Shown: positions 1 to 6,395 of the stretch, piece after piece
Layout of the letters: every line of letters begins with the position of its first letter
Position numbering within the stretch: position 1 is the stretch's first letter
Assembly (NCBI RefSeq): GCF_002355655.1
Contig: NZ_AP017569.1
Coordinates: 1,240,001-1,304,000 of the forward strand
Direction of reading: 5' to 3'
Origin: Halorubrum trapanicum
Lineage (GTDB): Archaea; Halobacteriota; Halobacteria; Halobacteriales; Haloferacaceae
DNA: 64,000 nt
Program-made: the position numbers and the translations under genes
Notes under the pieces: generated by a model
Databases searched by the model: none
The model's input: only the letters and a program-made list of their open reading frames with translations
What the model was told of the DNA's origin: nothing

Positions 1-918
1 GAATCGAAGGAAATCGTCCGTCAATCGATACAGTCCCCGGCCGTCAGGATCCGTTACCGGGTGTTCTCGCTCGAGGATCGCCAGCTGCGTGAGGTTCTGG
101 AGGTACCGGGAGAGACTGCTCGCGTCGCGGCCGATCTCGTTGGCGATCTCGGTGACACGCGTGGCGCCACCGGCGATGGCCTCGAGGATCGCCATGTACG
201 TCGCGGGCTCACGAAGCTCCTGCCGTAACAGGAACTCCGGCTCCTCGTACAGGAACTCGCCTTTCGAGAGGACGGCCCGCTCGACGTTCTCGAGGAGGCT
301 CCGCTCCGGGTCGAACTGTTCGAGATACGCGGGGACGCCGCCGAGGACGCTGTACACTTGGATCTGCGTCTCCAAATCCTCGTCTGGGAAGAACCCGCGA
401 ACGTCCGCGAACGAGAGCGGAGCGAGCTCCCACTGTCCGGTTCGGCGTCCGTACAACGGGCTCTCGTAGCTCAACACGCCCTCCTTCATCATCGAAATCG
501 ACGAGCCCAACAACACGAGCGAGACGTCCGTCCCCGCGAGCACGTCGTCGACGACGGTCTGAAACACCGACGGGACGGTGTCGTCTTCGGCGACGAGATA
601 CGAGAACTCGTCCAGCGCCACGACACACGGCCCGTCGACGCGGGCCGTGAGGTACCGGAACGCGTCGACGTACCCGTCGACGTCCGGCGTGACGTCGTCG
701 AACGCCTCGGCGCACTGCGCCGCGAACCGCCGGGCGTTGTGCGCCGCGCCCCGCTCGTCACAGAGGTAGTAGACCGAGGCGTCGTCGAGCGTCTCGAGCG
801 CTGTCGTCACCAGCGTTGTCTTCCCGACCCGCCGTCGGCCGTACACGACGAGTAGCTGTCGCTCCGCGCGCGTGAGATGCGACGTGAGCCACTCGAGCTC
901 CGCCTCTCGGTTTATCAT
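1..918 (-). CDS. Archaeal AAA-type ATP-binding protein with C-terminal DUF234/winged-helix region (3' end outside window)
   Basis: Reading the minus strand from an ATG at 918 gives an open frame of 306 codons that runs off the window without a stop, so the gene is partial at its C-terminus. A Walker A motif (YGRRRVGKTTLV) lies at residues 25-36 and a Walker B-like stretch (CVVALDEFSYL) near residue 100. A winged-helix segment around residues 245-290 (ITRVTEIANEIG-type) is followed by the start of the DUF234 region. This is the layout of the archaeal ATPase family often found in mobile or accessory DNA. The cellular role is not known for most members; DNA binding through the winged helix is an inference. 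It stands at the edge of a toxin-antitoxin-rich island. An ATG two codons upstream (924) does not exist, and the chosen start follows an AT-rich leader. Confidence 0.8.
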   Translation of the reverse strand, partial: MINREAELEWLTSHLTRAERQLLVVYGRRRVGKTTLVTTALETLDDASVYYLCDERGAAHNARRFAAQCAEAFDDVTPDVDGYVDAFRYLTARVDGPCVVALDEFSYLVAEDDTVPSVFQTVVDDVLAGTDVSLVLLGSSISMMKEGVLSYESPLYGRRTGQWELAPLSFADVRGFFPDEDLETQIQVYSVLGGVPAYLEQFDPERSLLENVERAVLSKGEFLYEEPEFLLRQELREPATYMAILEAIAGGATRVTEIANEIGRDASSLSRYLQNLTQLAILEREHPVTDPDGRGLYRLTDDFLRF

Positions 919-1123
919 TATGCGGGCGATAATATTATCGCGTTCATAATAGTCGTTCGGGTCAGCGATGACGTTCGCACTCTCGTTTCCACCCGGGGAC
1001 ACCCTCCGAAGTGACGGCCGTCTGCCGTCCTTCCGAATGTCGCTCGTTCCGACGAGCGACGGTGGTGTCCGTTGACGACGATCTCCGAGGTCGGCACCGT
1101 CGAACTCGAGAAGCCCCGTCCGG

Positions 1124-1465
1124 TCACGTCTCGGTGGGACGCGGCGTGTATCGGTGGAGCGCGTCGACGGTCTTCCGAACCACTTCCGGAGCCAGTTCGC
1201 CCTGCTGGTCGTCGAAGTCGCGATACTTGATCGTGGTCGCGTACCACGGCGAGACGTACGCGGCCACGTCAGATCCGCCTCGCATCCAGTCCTCGTCGGT
1301 GACGGCGATACCGTCCGGGTGTTCGGTCGTGGTCATCCCCACGACGAGACACTCGACGGCCGAGAACGGGTGGGCGTCTCCGCTGACGATAAGCCACGGT
1401 CGGTACGCCGGGTCAGACTTGTGCGGCGCCGGTCCCCACCAGACCTCGCCCTGCCGGTCACTCAT
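1124..1465 (-). CDS. PemK/MazF-like toxin (probable endoribonuclease)
   Basis: A 113-residue protein beginning MSDRQGEVWWGPAPHK, the typical opening of PemK/MazF/CcdB-fold toxins, where an early G-E-V-W-W strand precedes a proline-rich loop. The central R-P-W-L-I-V-S strand is also family-typical. Known members cleave mRNA; activity here is inferred from the fold. The start codon overlaps the 3' end of the upstream winged-helix gene by 8 nt (ATGAGTGA), so the two are almost certainly co-transcribed and translationally coupled. The protein is of usual length and shows no disruption. Confidence 0.75.
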   Translation of the reverse strand: MSDRQGEVWWGPAPHKSDPAYRPWLIVSGDAHPFSAVECLVVGMTTTEHPDGIAVTDEDWMRGGSDVAAYVSPWYATTIKYRDFDDQQGELAPEVVRKTVDALHRYTPRPTET

Positions 1466-1823
1466 CGGCTTGCTCGGCCTCGGACTCGACGCCGTGCCCC
1501 CATTCGTCGGGGTCTTCCGGACCGAGACGCTCCGACAGCGCGCGCGACCCGGCGAGCGCGGTGAGCGTCGTCTCGACGTCTTCGGCGTTGCCGACGGCCC
1601 AGTACTCGCCGCGGTGGCGGACGAGGCCCCGGTCCTCCAGTCGGGAAAGGACGACGCCGACGCTGCCGCGCGCGACGCCCGTTGCCTCGTGGATCTCCTT
1701 CGGCGTGTACGCCTTCTCGGGCGACCCGGCCAGGAAGGAGAGAATCGTCTCCGCGTTCGTCCGCCCGTCCGCCCGGAGGTCGCGACTCGACCCCTCTTCG
1801 AACCGGTCGATGTCGATGGGCAC
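1458..1823 (-). CDS. Winged-helix (MarR/TrmB-like) regulator, likely antitoxin partner of PemK-like toxin
   Basis: The conserved part starts at PIDIDRFEEG, so I choose the GTG at 1823, giving 121 residues; the open frame extends upstream to 2051 but that part has no family resemblance. A winged helix is visible at residues 25-75: a TPKEIHEATGVARGS recognition region, then SRLEDRGLVRHRGEYWAV as the wing. Haloarchaea often place this small regulator directly before a PemK-like gene, and the 8-nt overlap supports an antitoxin or autorepressor role. Three TTACAG repeats spaced 9 nt lie just upstream and may be its operator. The exact start is uncertain. Confidence 0.65.
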   Translation of the reverse strand: MPIDIDRFEEGSSRDLRADGRTNAETILSFLAGSPEKAYTPKEIHEATGVARGSVGVVLSRLEDRGLVRHRGEYWAVGNAEDVETTLTALAGSRALSERLGPEDPDEWGHGVESEAEQADE

Positions 1824-1843
1824 GCGCGTCGGTACGTTTGCAG

Positions 1844-1867
1844 CTGTAATAGCTGTAACGACTGTAA
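1844..1867 (-). promoter_or_regulatory. Three TTACAG direct repeats at 9-nt spacing upstream of the winged-helix/PemK pair
   Basis: CTGTAA occurs on the + strand at 1844-1849, 1853-1858 and 1862-1867, that is TTACAG on the coding strand of the downstream pair. The exact 9-nt spacing is close to one helical turn, so proteins bound at each copy would lie on nearly the same face. The repeats end about 20 nt before the chosen GTG. An operator for autoregulation is an inference; if the longer reading frame were used they would instead encode a short Thr/Ala/Val-rich stretch. Confidence 0.35.
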
Positions 1868-1992
1868 TCAAGATCGCGGTATCTGACGATTCCTCGTCCC
1901 AGGCCATCACCGACTGCTCGTCGCCGCTCGAACGGAGAAATGGGTGAAGGGGTTGCCGGTCGACAGACTCGTACGCAGCTCGGCTATCGTCG

Positions 1993-2240
1993 TCAGTCCC
2001 GAGCGTACTCGACATCGAGCGCGAGGTCCGCCGCGGTGTAGTGACGCTCAACCCCGCGCTCGCCGAGCAGCCGGTGGAATTCCTCCTTCGAGAGGCCGGC
2101 CAGCTCTCGTGCCTTCCCGAAGGAGAGATACTCCTCTCGGTACAGCGAGACGGCGAGCTCCTGCTTGACGATGGGCTCGCGGTCCGCCGGCGGTGCCGCG
2201 ATCGCGTCCAGCACCCCGGACGGCAGATCGATCCTATCTA
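1993..2240 (-). repeat. Duplicated UPF0175 segment (partner at 4742-4987)
   Basis: The DNA at 1993-2240 and 4742-4987 is nearly identical over about 245 bp in the same orientation, apart from a scatter of substitutions mostly in the second half of the gene. Similarity stops at both gene ends, so the unit of duplication was about one gene. The copies bracket the DUF433/DUF5615, nucleotidyltransferase and AbrB/PIN modules and could recombine to delete them. Confidence 0.7.
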
Positions 2241-2274
2241 TATAGACTAAGTCCGGCGCCTCAGCACTTAACAT
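1993..2274 (-). CDS. UPF0175 family protein (putative antitoxin), copy 1
   Basis: A 93-residue protein with the full UPF0175 pattern: E-L-A-V-S-L-Y central helix, then SFGKARELAGLSKEEF, a helix-turn-helix-like region, and a C-terminal VERHYTAADLALDVEYARD. Family members are usually antitoxins paired with a DUF3368/PIN toxin, but none is adjacent here: the downstream gene is the winged-helix/PemK pair. The start at 2274 is chosen because the equivalent of copy 2's ATG has become ATA. A diverged duplicate lies at 4742-4990. Confidence 0.75.
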   Translation of the reverse strand: MLSAEAPDLVYIDRIDLPSGVLDAIAAPPADREPIVKQELAVSLYREEYLSFGKARELAGLSKEEFHRLLGERGVERHYTAADLALDVEYARD

Positions 2275-2340
2275 CGCCGCTCAGACGGGAACCCCGACAG
2301 GAACTAGGTAGAAATCAGGAAACACGAAACACGCCGAAAA

Positions 2341-2356
2341 ACACAGTATTCTGTGT
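2341..2356. promoter_or_regulatory. Perfect 6-bp inverted repeat ACACAG-TATT-CTGTGT before the orphan RHH gene
   Basis: The two arms are exact complements and the 4-nt loop is TATT. The repeat sits 15 nt before the ATG at 2372. For a leaderless haloarchaeal transcript this is where the TATA element would lie, so a bound repressor would block transcription. Ribbon-helix-helix antitoxins bind this type of short palindrome as dimers, so autoregulation by the downstream product is a reasonable inference. Confidence 0.5.
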
Positions 2357-2371
2357 GTGCATAGATTCTGT

Positions 2372-2602
2372 ATGCCCAGTATCACGGTCAACGTGGACGA
2401 CGACCTCAAAACGCGCATGGAGAACCACCCCGAGATCAACTGGAGCGAGGTGACGCGACAGGCCATCCGCGAGAAGATCGAGACGCTGGAAGTGATGGAC
2501 GAACTCGCTTCCGAGAGCGAGCTCACCGAGAGCGACGTTCGGGAGATCGCCGACAGGATCAACGAGAGCGGGCGCGAGCGCGTGAACGAGGGATCGCCCT
2601 AG
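2372..2602 (+). CDS. Ribbon-helix-helix (CopG/VapB-type) antitoxin, orphan
   Basis: Starting at the ATG at 2372 gives 76 residues, MPSITVNVDDDLKTRMENHP, a clear RHH N-terminal beta strand followed by two helices (WSEVTRQAIREKI). The acidic C-terminal half would normally wrap a toxin. An upstream in-frame ATG at 2357 lies against the palindrome and adds a non-family MHRFC. No toxin gene follows on this strand; the next gene is convergent. It is therefore an orphan antitoxin or a stand-alone regulator. Confidence 0.7.
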   Translation: MPSITVNVDDDLKTRMENHPEINWSEVTRQAIREKIETLEVMDELASESELTESDVREIADRINESGRERVNEGSP

Positions 2603-2694
2603 TCCCGACGAACCAAGCTGACTGTCGGACTCACGCGAATCCCCGCGCCTGATGCCGTGAGAGATACTCAATAGCCGACGGGTCCTACCAGGTG

Positions 2695-3021
2695 CTACAG
2701 ATACTGAACCGATAGATCGTCTTCCGAGCGGTTCTGTAGGTGCTCGTCGACGACTTTCACGACGTCACCGATCTGTCGCCCGGCCTGTCGGACGTATATC
2801 AGTCCCCTGTGGGGCAGTTCCTGACCTTCGACGAGTGAGAGGAAGTCGTCGTCGAAGGTCAGCAAGGTCCAATCGTTCTCCACGGTGTATCGTAACTGTT
2901 CGCGGTCGGGTTCCCCCAGCGTCCCCTCATCTCTGGCGGTGTGTACGGTCCACCCGCGCCGACGGAGTCCGTCGGCGACGGGAATCCAGATACTCTCGTC
3001 GCAGTACAGCGGTCGCGTCAT
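2695..3021 (-). CDS. DUF5615 family PIN-like protein, probable toxin
   Basis: A 108-residue protein with the Mut7-C/PIN-like signature: an N-terminal LYCDESIWIPVADGLRRRG (first acidic site), VHTARDEGTLGEPD in the middle, and LLTFDDDFLSL containing the second acidic cluster. Such proteins are predicted RNases paired with DUF433 antitoxins, which is exactly the upstream neighbour; the pair overlaps by 4 nt (ATGA, 3018-3021). All expected acidic residues are present, so the toxin looks intact. Ribonuclease activity is inferred from the fold. Confidence 0.75.
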   Translation of the reverse strand: MTRPLYCDESIWIPVADGLRRRGWTVHTARDEGTLGEPDREQLRYTVENDWTLLTFDDDFLSLVEGQELPHRGLIYVRQAGRQIGDVVKVVDEHLQNRSEDDLSVQYL

Positions 3022-3248
3022 GCCGAGGCCGGCTCGGAGGACGACGACCGGAAGTCATCGATGTGGTCGTAGTAGTACGCGAGGGCTCGGTGAACGTCGC
3101 CGAGCGTGAGGTCGGGGTACAGCTGCGTGATCTCGTCGGGGCTGTACCCGCTGTGTTCGTACGCCGACGCGATGTCTTTCACGCGGATCCCCGTTTCTCC
3201 GACGGTCGGAGCCCCGTCGCTGTGGTCGCTATCCCGAACGATTCCCAT
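3018..3248 (-). CDS. DUF433 family antitoxin
   Basis: From the ATG at 3248 the product has 76 residues. It carries the DUF433 core: TGIRVKDIASAYEHSGYSP, then ITQLYPDLTLGDVHRALAYY, a helix-turn-helix-like module found in VapB-type antitoxins. It is followed with a 4-nt overlap by the DUF5615 toxin, forming a two-gene operon on the minus strand. The longer frame to 3359 adds only a non-conserved basic stretch that overlaps the leader of the divergent nucleotidyltransferase gene, so I reject it. Confidence 0.75.
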   Translation of the reverse strand: MGIVRDSDHSDGAPTVGETGIRVKDIASAYEHSGYSPDEITQLYPDLTLGDVHRALAYYYDHIDDFRSSSSEPASA

Positions 3249-3409
3249 ACCGGAGAATCGACTCGTACCGACTTGAAACGCATGGTCCAGCGAATCATCG
3301 TCGAGAAATCGCTTCGGACCGCTCCGCCAGCCACCAAACGGTTTTGTCCCCCGCCACACCGGTCTACGGCACGGCGGGAGCGAACCACGGGGAACCGCCC
3401 GTCGAGGGC

Positions 3410-3856
3410 GTGGACGTGGCGGCGATGCGGCGGTATCTCGCGGAGACGGACGTCCGATTCGCGGTCCTGTTCGGCTCGCGGGTCCGCGGCGACGGCCACG
3501 AGTCGTCCGACGTCGACGTCGCCCTCCGGTTCCCGGACGATTTGTCTCCCACGGAGCGGTTCCGCCGACGGAACCGGATCGACGCGGACCTCCAGAGTCA
3601 CGCGGACGCCTTCGTCGACGTGAGCGACATCGAAGACCTTCCCGTCCCGATCGCGCGCGCCGCCCTCCGGGACGGGATTCGGCTGGTCGGAGACGACCGG
3701 GACGTCGACGCCTATCGCGAGCGGGTCGAGGCCGAGTACGAGGAGACCGCCACCGAGCGGAGCGGGACCGCCGGGAGTTCGTCGATCGGCTCGCGAGGGG
3801 AGAGCAATAGACGGTCGACGCGGTTGTCGGAGTTGCTTGCTTCTCCCCCGTTATAA
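3410..3856 (+). CDS. MntA-type minimal nucleotidyltransferase, 3' end apparently frameshifted
   Basis: The core LFGSRVRGDGHESSDVDVAL contains the GSx10DxD motif of minimal nucleotidyltransferases, whose members act as antitoxins that AMPylate HepT toxins. I prefer the GTG at 3410; a TTG at 3344 and an ATG at 3425 are alternatives. After about residue 115 the frame becomes Ser/Arg-rich and atypical. The +1 frame from about 3755 reads a charged helix ending FVDRLARGEQ and stopping at 3808-3810, which looks like the original C-terminus. A one-base indel is therefore likely. No HepT gene follows, so the pair is broken. Confidence 0.6.
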   Translation: MDVAAMRRYLAETDVRFAVLFGSRVRGDGHESSDVDVALRFPDDLSPTERFRRRNRIDADLQSHADAFVDVSDIEDLPVPIARAALRDGIRLVGDDRDVDAYRERVEAEYEETATERSGTAGSSSIGSRGESNRRSTRLSELLASPPL

Positions 3857-3914
3857 CCGTTTTAACGGCGATAGTCCGACCCCCACAAGACTAAGGTATT
3901 ACGGGGGGTATTAC
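3848..3914 (+). promoter_or_regulatory. Promoter region of the AbrB/PIN operon with an inverted repeat and a GGTATTAC direct repeat
   Basis: CCGTT (3848-3852) and AACGG (3864-3868) form an inverted repeat around an AT-rich centre that includes TTATAA. Further down, GGTATTAC occurs at 3895-3902 and again at 3907-3914, 12 bp apart, ending 5 nt before the ATG at 3920. AbrB-fold antitoxins commonly bind such sites to repress their own operon. Binding is inferred, not shown. Confidence 0.4.
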
Positions 3915-3919
3915 TAGAT

Positions 3920-4180
3920 ATGAGCAAGTCTACGCGTGTCACTGAGAAGGGCCAGGCGACGATCCCTCACGAACTCCGCGAAAAGTACGACTTACAGCCC
4001 GGTGACGAGGTCGTCTGGATGGACACCGACGAGGGGATCGTCGTAAAGAAGCGCACCCGCACTGGTGGCCGTGGGATGCTCGTTCCCGAGGGCACCTCCG
4101 CGGAGAAGCGCGAGGAGATCGCAGCGGAACTGGGTCAGCGCGTCCGCGACCGCCGCGACCGTAACTATGAGGACGTTTGA
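3920..4180 (+). CDS. AbrB/MazE/SpoVT-family antitoxin
   Basis: An 86-residue protein whose N-terminus, STRVTEKGQATIPHELREKY, is the classic swapped-hairpin AbrB DNA-binding domain, followed by LQPGDEVVW. The C-terminal tail (residues 50-86) is charged and helical, suited to binding a toxin. The PIN gene begins one base after its stop, or 11 nt earlier at an alternative ATG, so the two form an operon. The direct repeats just upstream are a likely autoregulatory site. Confidence 0.85.
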   Translation: MSKSTRVTEKGQATIPHELREKYDLQPGDEVVWMDTDEGIVVKKRTRTGGRGMLVPEGTSAEKREEIAAELGQRVRDRRDRNYEDV

Positions 4181-4181
4181 G

Positions 4182-4604
4182 ATGGCGACGTACACGGCCG
4201 ACGCCGTCTCGCTACTGGCGTATCTCGTCGATGCGCTCCCGCAAGGGGCCGACCAGGCGTTCGCCGAGGCAGAAGCCGGGGAAACGGTCATCGAAGCACC
4301 GAGTACGGCTCTCGCCGAGGTACTGTACTCGGTCTCCCGCGACAAGGACGTCCGAGGGATCACACTCACCGGGACGCCCGAGGATGCCCGGCAGGCGTTG
4401 GTCGGAAACGGGCCGGTCTCGGTCGCCCCCGTCGACGAGCCGGAGCTGGCAACGTACGCGCAACTGCTGGACGAGTTCAGCATCCACGACGGGCTGATCG
4501 TCGCCAGCCACCGCGCACGGGAGACGGACGCGATCCTCACGACCGACGGTGTCATCCGCGACGCCGGGTACGAAACGATCTGGGAGTCAGTGGCCCGCGA
4601 CTGA
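4182..4604 (+). CDS. PIN-domain toxin (VapC-like)
   Basis: From the ATG at 4182 the product has 140 residues: MATYTADAVSLLAYLVDALP gives the first PIN aspartate, an acidic E-A-P-S-T-A-L-A-E-V region the second site, and FSIHDGLIVASHRARETDA the D/S-H-D-type third site, followed by LTTDGVI. An ATG at 4167 inside the antitoxin gene is also possible. PIN toxins cleave RNA in a metal-dependent way. Together with the AbrB antitoxin it forms a complete module, apparently intact. Confidence 0.8.
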   Translation: MATYTADAVSLLAYLVDALPQGADQAFAEAEAGETVIEAPSTALAEVLYSVSRDKDVRGITLTGTPEDARQALVGNGPVSVAPVDEPELATYAQLLDEFSIHDGLIVASHRARETDAILTTDGVIRDAGYETIWESVARD

Positions 4605-4741
4605 AGCCGTAGATTCGCTCGTATCGACGCCGTCAAATCGTCCGACGATGGCCGGCTCGACATCGTCGCTCCGACTGGCACCGAACTTGAACTGGCGGGT
4701 ACAATCGGCGACCGCGCGCGTTCCTCGACCGATGACGACCG

Positions 4742-4990
4742 TCAGTTCCGCGCGTACTCGACGTCGAGCGCGAGGTCCGCCGCGGTGTCGTGACGCTCGA
4801 CCTCCCGCTCGCCGAGCAGCCATTGGAATGCCGCCGTCGAGCGGCCGGCCAGCTCCCGTGCCGTCCCGAAGGAGAGGTACTCCGCTCGGTACAGCGAGAC
4901 GGCGAGCTCCTGCCGGACGATGGGCTCGCGGTCCGCCGGCGGTGCCGCGATCGCGTCCAGCACCCCGGACGGCAGATCGATGCTGCTCAT
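4742..4990 (-). CDS. UPF0175 family protein, copy 2 (diverging duplicate)
   Basis: From the ATG at 4990 the product has 82 residues, starting MSSIDLPSGVLDAIAAPPAD, which matches copy 1 (1993-2274) almost perfectly through the first half. The region corresponding to GLSKEEFHRLLGERGVERHY in copy 1 has changed at several conserved positions, for example GRSTAAFQWLL. No DUF3368/PIN toxin lies nearby. It may be a decaying or rewired antitoxin copy left by a local duplication. Confidence 0.65.
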   Translation of the reverse strand: MSSIDLPSGVLDAIAAPPADREPIVRQELAVSLYRAEYLSFGTARELAGRSTAAFQWLLGEREVERHDTAADLALDVEYARN

Positions 4991-5392
4991 ACCGACCAGT
5001 TCGACACCGCGGAACGTACTATCGCCGCTCAGGGGGTCACCACGAGGTCGGGTGTTCCACGAAGATCGCCACTGGGTCGAGCGCTTCCAGCGGGAAGTCG
5101 CATGGTGGCTTCGAGACCGCGATTCGTCGTCCACTCGCACCGATCGGGCCGAGAACCGGTCGAGCGAACCGAGCCATACGCACGCGCCCGCGAAGACAAA
5201 TCCGAAATCCACCCACCGACACCCCCGCAGCCGACTCCTTTTATACGATCCCGCAACCCCTGCCCACCCCCCTCGTTCCGAACCGCTTTTCGAAAACGGC
5301 CGTCGCACTCGCTTCGGAGGAGGTACCACACGGGACCGCAAACCGTGGAAGATCTCCGAACACTCATCCACCTCGCAAATACTCCCTCGAAT
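4991..5392. other. Non-coding region between UPF0175 copy 2 and the HEAR-repeat gene
   Basis: No convincing gene is visible in these 402 bases. The frame of the downstream gene stays open through it, but it has no start or family resemblance. A TTTTATAC element near 5235-5242 could be a TATA box for the downstream gene, which would imply a leader of about 130 nt. Confidence 0.4.
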
Positions 5393-5959
5393 ATGCCCCA
5401 GTACTCGGACGCGGACTTCCTCGAAGAGATCCGTCGCGTTGCCGATCTCTCTCATGTCGATGGTCCGCCGAGCGAACGGACGTTCGGCGATGAGGCGGAT
5501 ATGTCGGCACAGATTGTGCGGCGCCGCTTCGGCTCATGGCGAACTGCGATCGAACAGGCAGGGTTCGACTTTCACACACAGGCCGACAAGATCCCGCGTG
5601 ACAAGCTCGTCGCTGAACTCCGGTGGCTTCGTGACGAGGTGGGCCGGATCCCGACCGCCGAGCAGATGGACGAACACGGCGGGTACGCCTACATCACGTA
5701 CTACGAGCGCTTCGGGTCGTGGCGCGAGGCGCTCGACGCGGCCGGCTTCGATCCGGATCGCGGCCCCACGGACGCTGAGCTGCTTGCGGAACTCCATCGG
5801 CTGCGTGACGAACTGGAGAAGCGCCCCTCGATGAACGATATGACCGACCACGGCGCGTACGGGTGTAGTACGTACCAGCGACGGTTCGGCTCGTGGTCAG
5901 CGGCGCTCGAGGAAGCGTTCGATACTGAATCGGCGGATGAAAGCAGGGGGTCCGAGTGA
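5393..5959 (+). CDS. Homing-endonuclease-associated repeat (HEAR) protein without nuclease domain
   Basis: A 188-residue protein built of three repeats ending in RRFGSWRTAIEQAGF (about residues 40-56), ERFGSWREALDAAGF (about 103-118) and RRFGSWSAALEEAF (about 164-178). Each is preceded by a helical stretch of the type L-x-E-L-R-x-L-R-D-E. These repeats are helix-turn-helix-like DNA-binding units normally attached to HNH homing endonucleases. No HNH motif is present, so the protein may be a DNA-binding regulator or a remnant. The ATG at 5393 is chosen because upstream sequence in the same frame has no repeat structure. It lies just upstream of the S-layer gene in the same direction. Confidence 0.7.
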   Translation: MPQYSDADFLEEIRRVADLSHVDGPPSERTFGDEADMSAQIVRRRFGSWRTAIEQAGFDFHTQADKIPRDKLVAELRWLRDEVGRIPTAEQMDEHGGYAYITYYERFGSWREALDAAGFDPDRGPTDAELLAELHRLRDELEKRPSMNDMTDHGAYGCSTYQRRFGSWSAALEEAFDTESADESRGSE

Positions 5960-6395
5960 ACCCGGCGCGACGTGGCGCGCGTCTCGAAACCAACAGGGCA
6001 TCACTGTACCCTACCCAAGGAAAACGGTGTCATGCCCCGTTGCGGGCTCATACTTCCGTACACGGCCGGAAGTGGTAAGGATTGCGCTCTGCCGTCCTCG
6101 CCGTCGTCGGACGTTCGAGTGTCGTCTCCTCCGACAGACGAACGTATCGGAAATCAAAATCTGGTGTCTGACGCCCTCTATCGCTGTTTGGTAGGGGTTA
6201 TCACGACCCTACATAGACACAAAGTATTTACCAGAACCGGCACACGGTTCTAACGCAGTACCCCACCCGCATGCGTGAGAGCGAGTAACCCTGACCCAAG
6301 TCCGGTAGCGCCCTCGAGGTAATGTTGGTCGTCGACGATCGGGCATCAGGAGACGGAGAAAGCTGTCAACGCGACGCAGAACGAAACAACATACA
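5960..6395 (+). promoter_or_regulatory. S-layer gene promoter region with two inverted repeats around a TATA element and a long leader
   Basis: A TATA-like AAAGTATTTA lies at 6221-6230. Immediately upstream is GTAGGG (6191-6196) with its complement CCCTAC (6207-6212), and immediately downstream a 7-bp perfect inverted repeat, AGAACCG (6233-6239)/CGGTTCT (6245-6251). A start site near 6255 would give a leader of about 140 nt before the ATG at 6396, long for haloarchaea, though long leaders have been reported for S-layer genes. The rest of the region (5960-6190) holds no gene I can support. Confidence 0.5.

Noticed and set aside
1993-2274. A complete UPF0175/DUF3368 toxin-antitoxin pair
   Set aside because: All frames for several hundred bases on both sides were read and no PIN/DUF3368 toxin is present.
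4790-5392. A 200-residue N-terminal extension of the HEAR-repeat protein
   Set aside because: The frame is open but runs antisense through UPF0175 copy 2, lacks the repeat pattern, and the first methionine before the repeats is at 5393.
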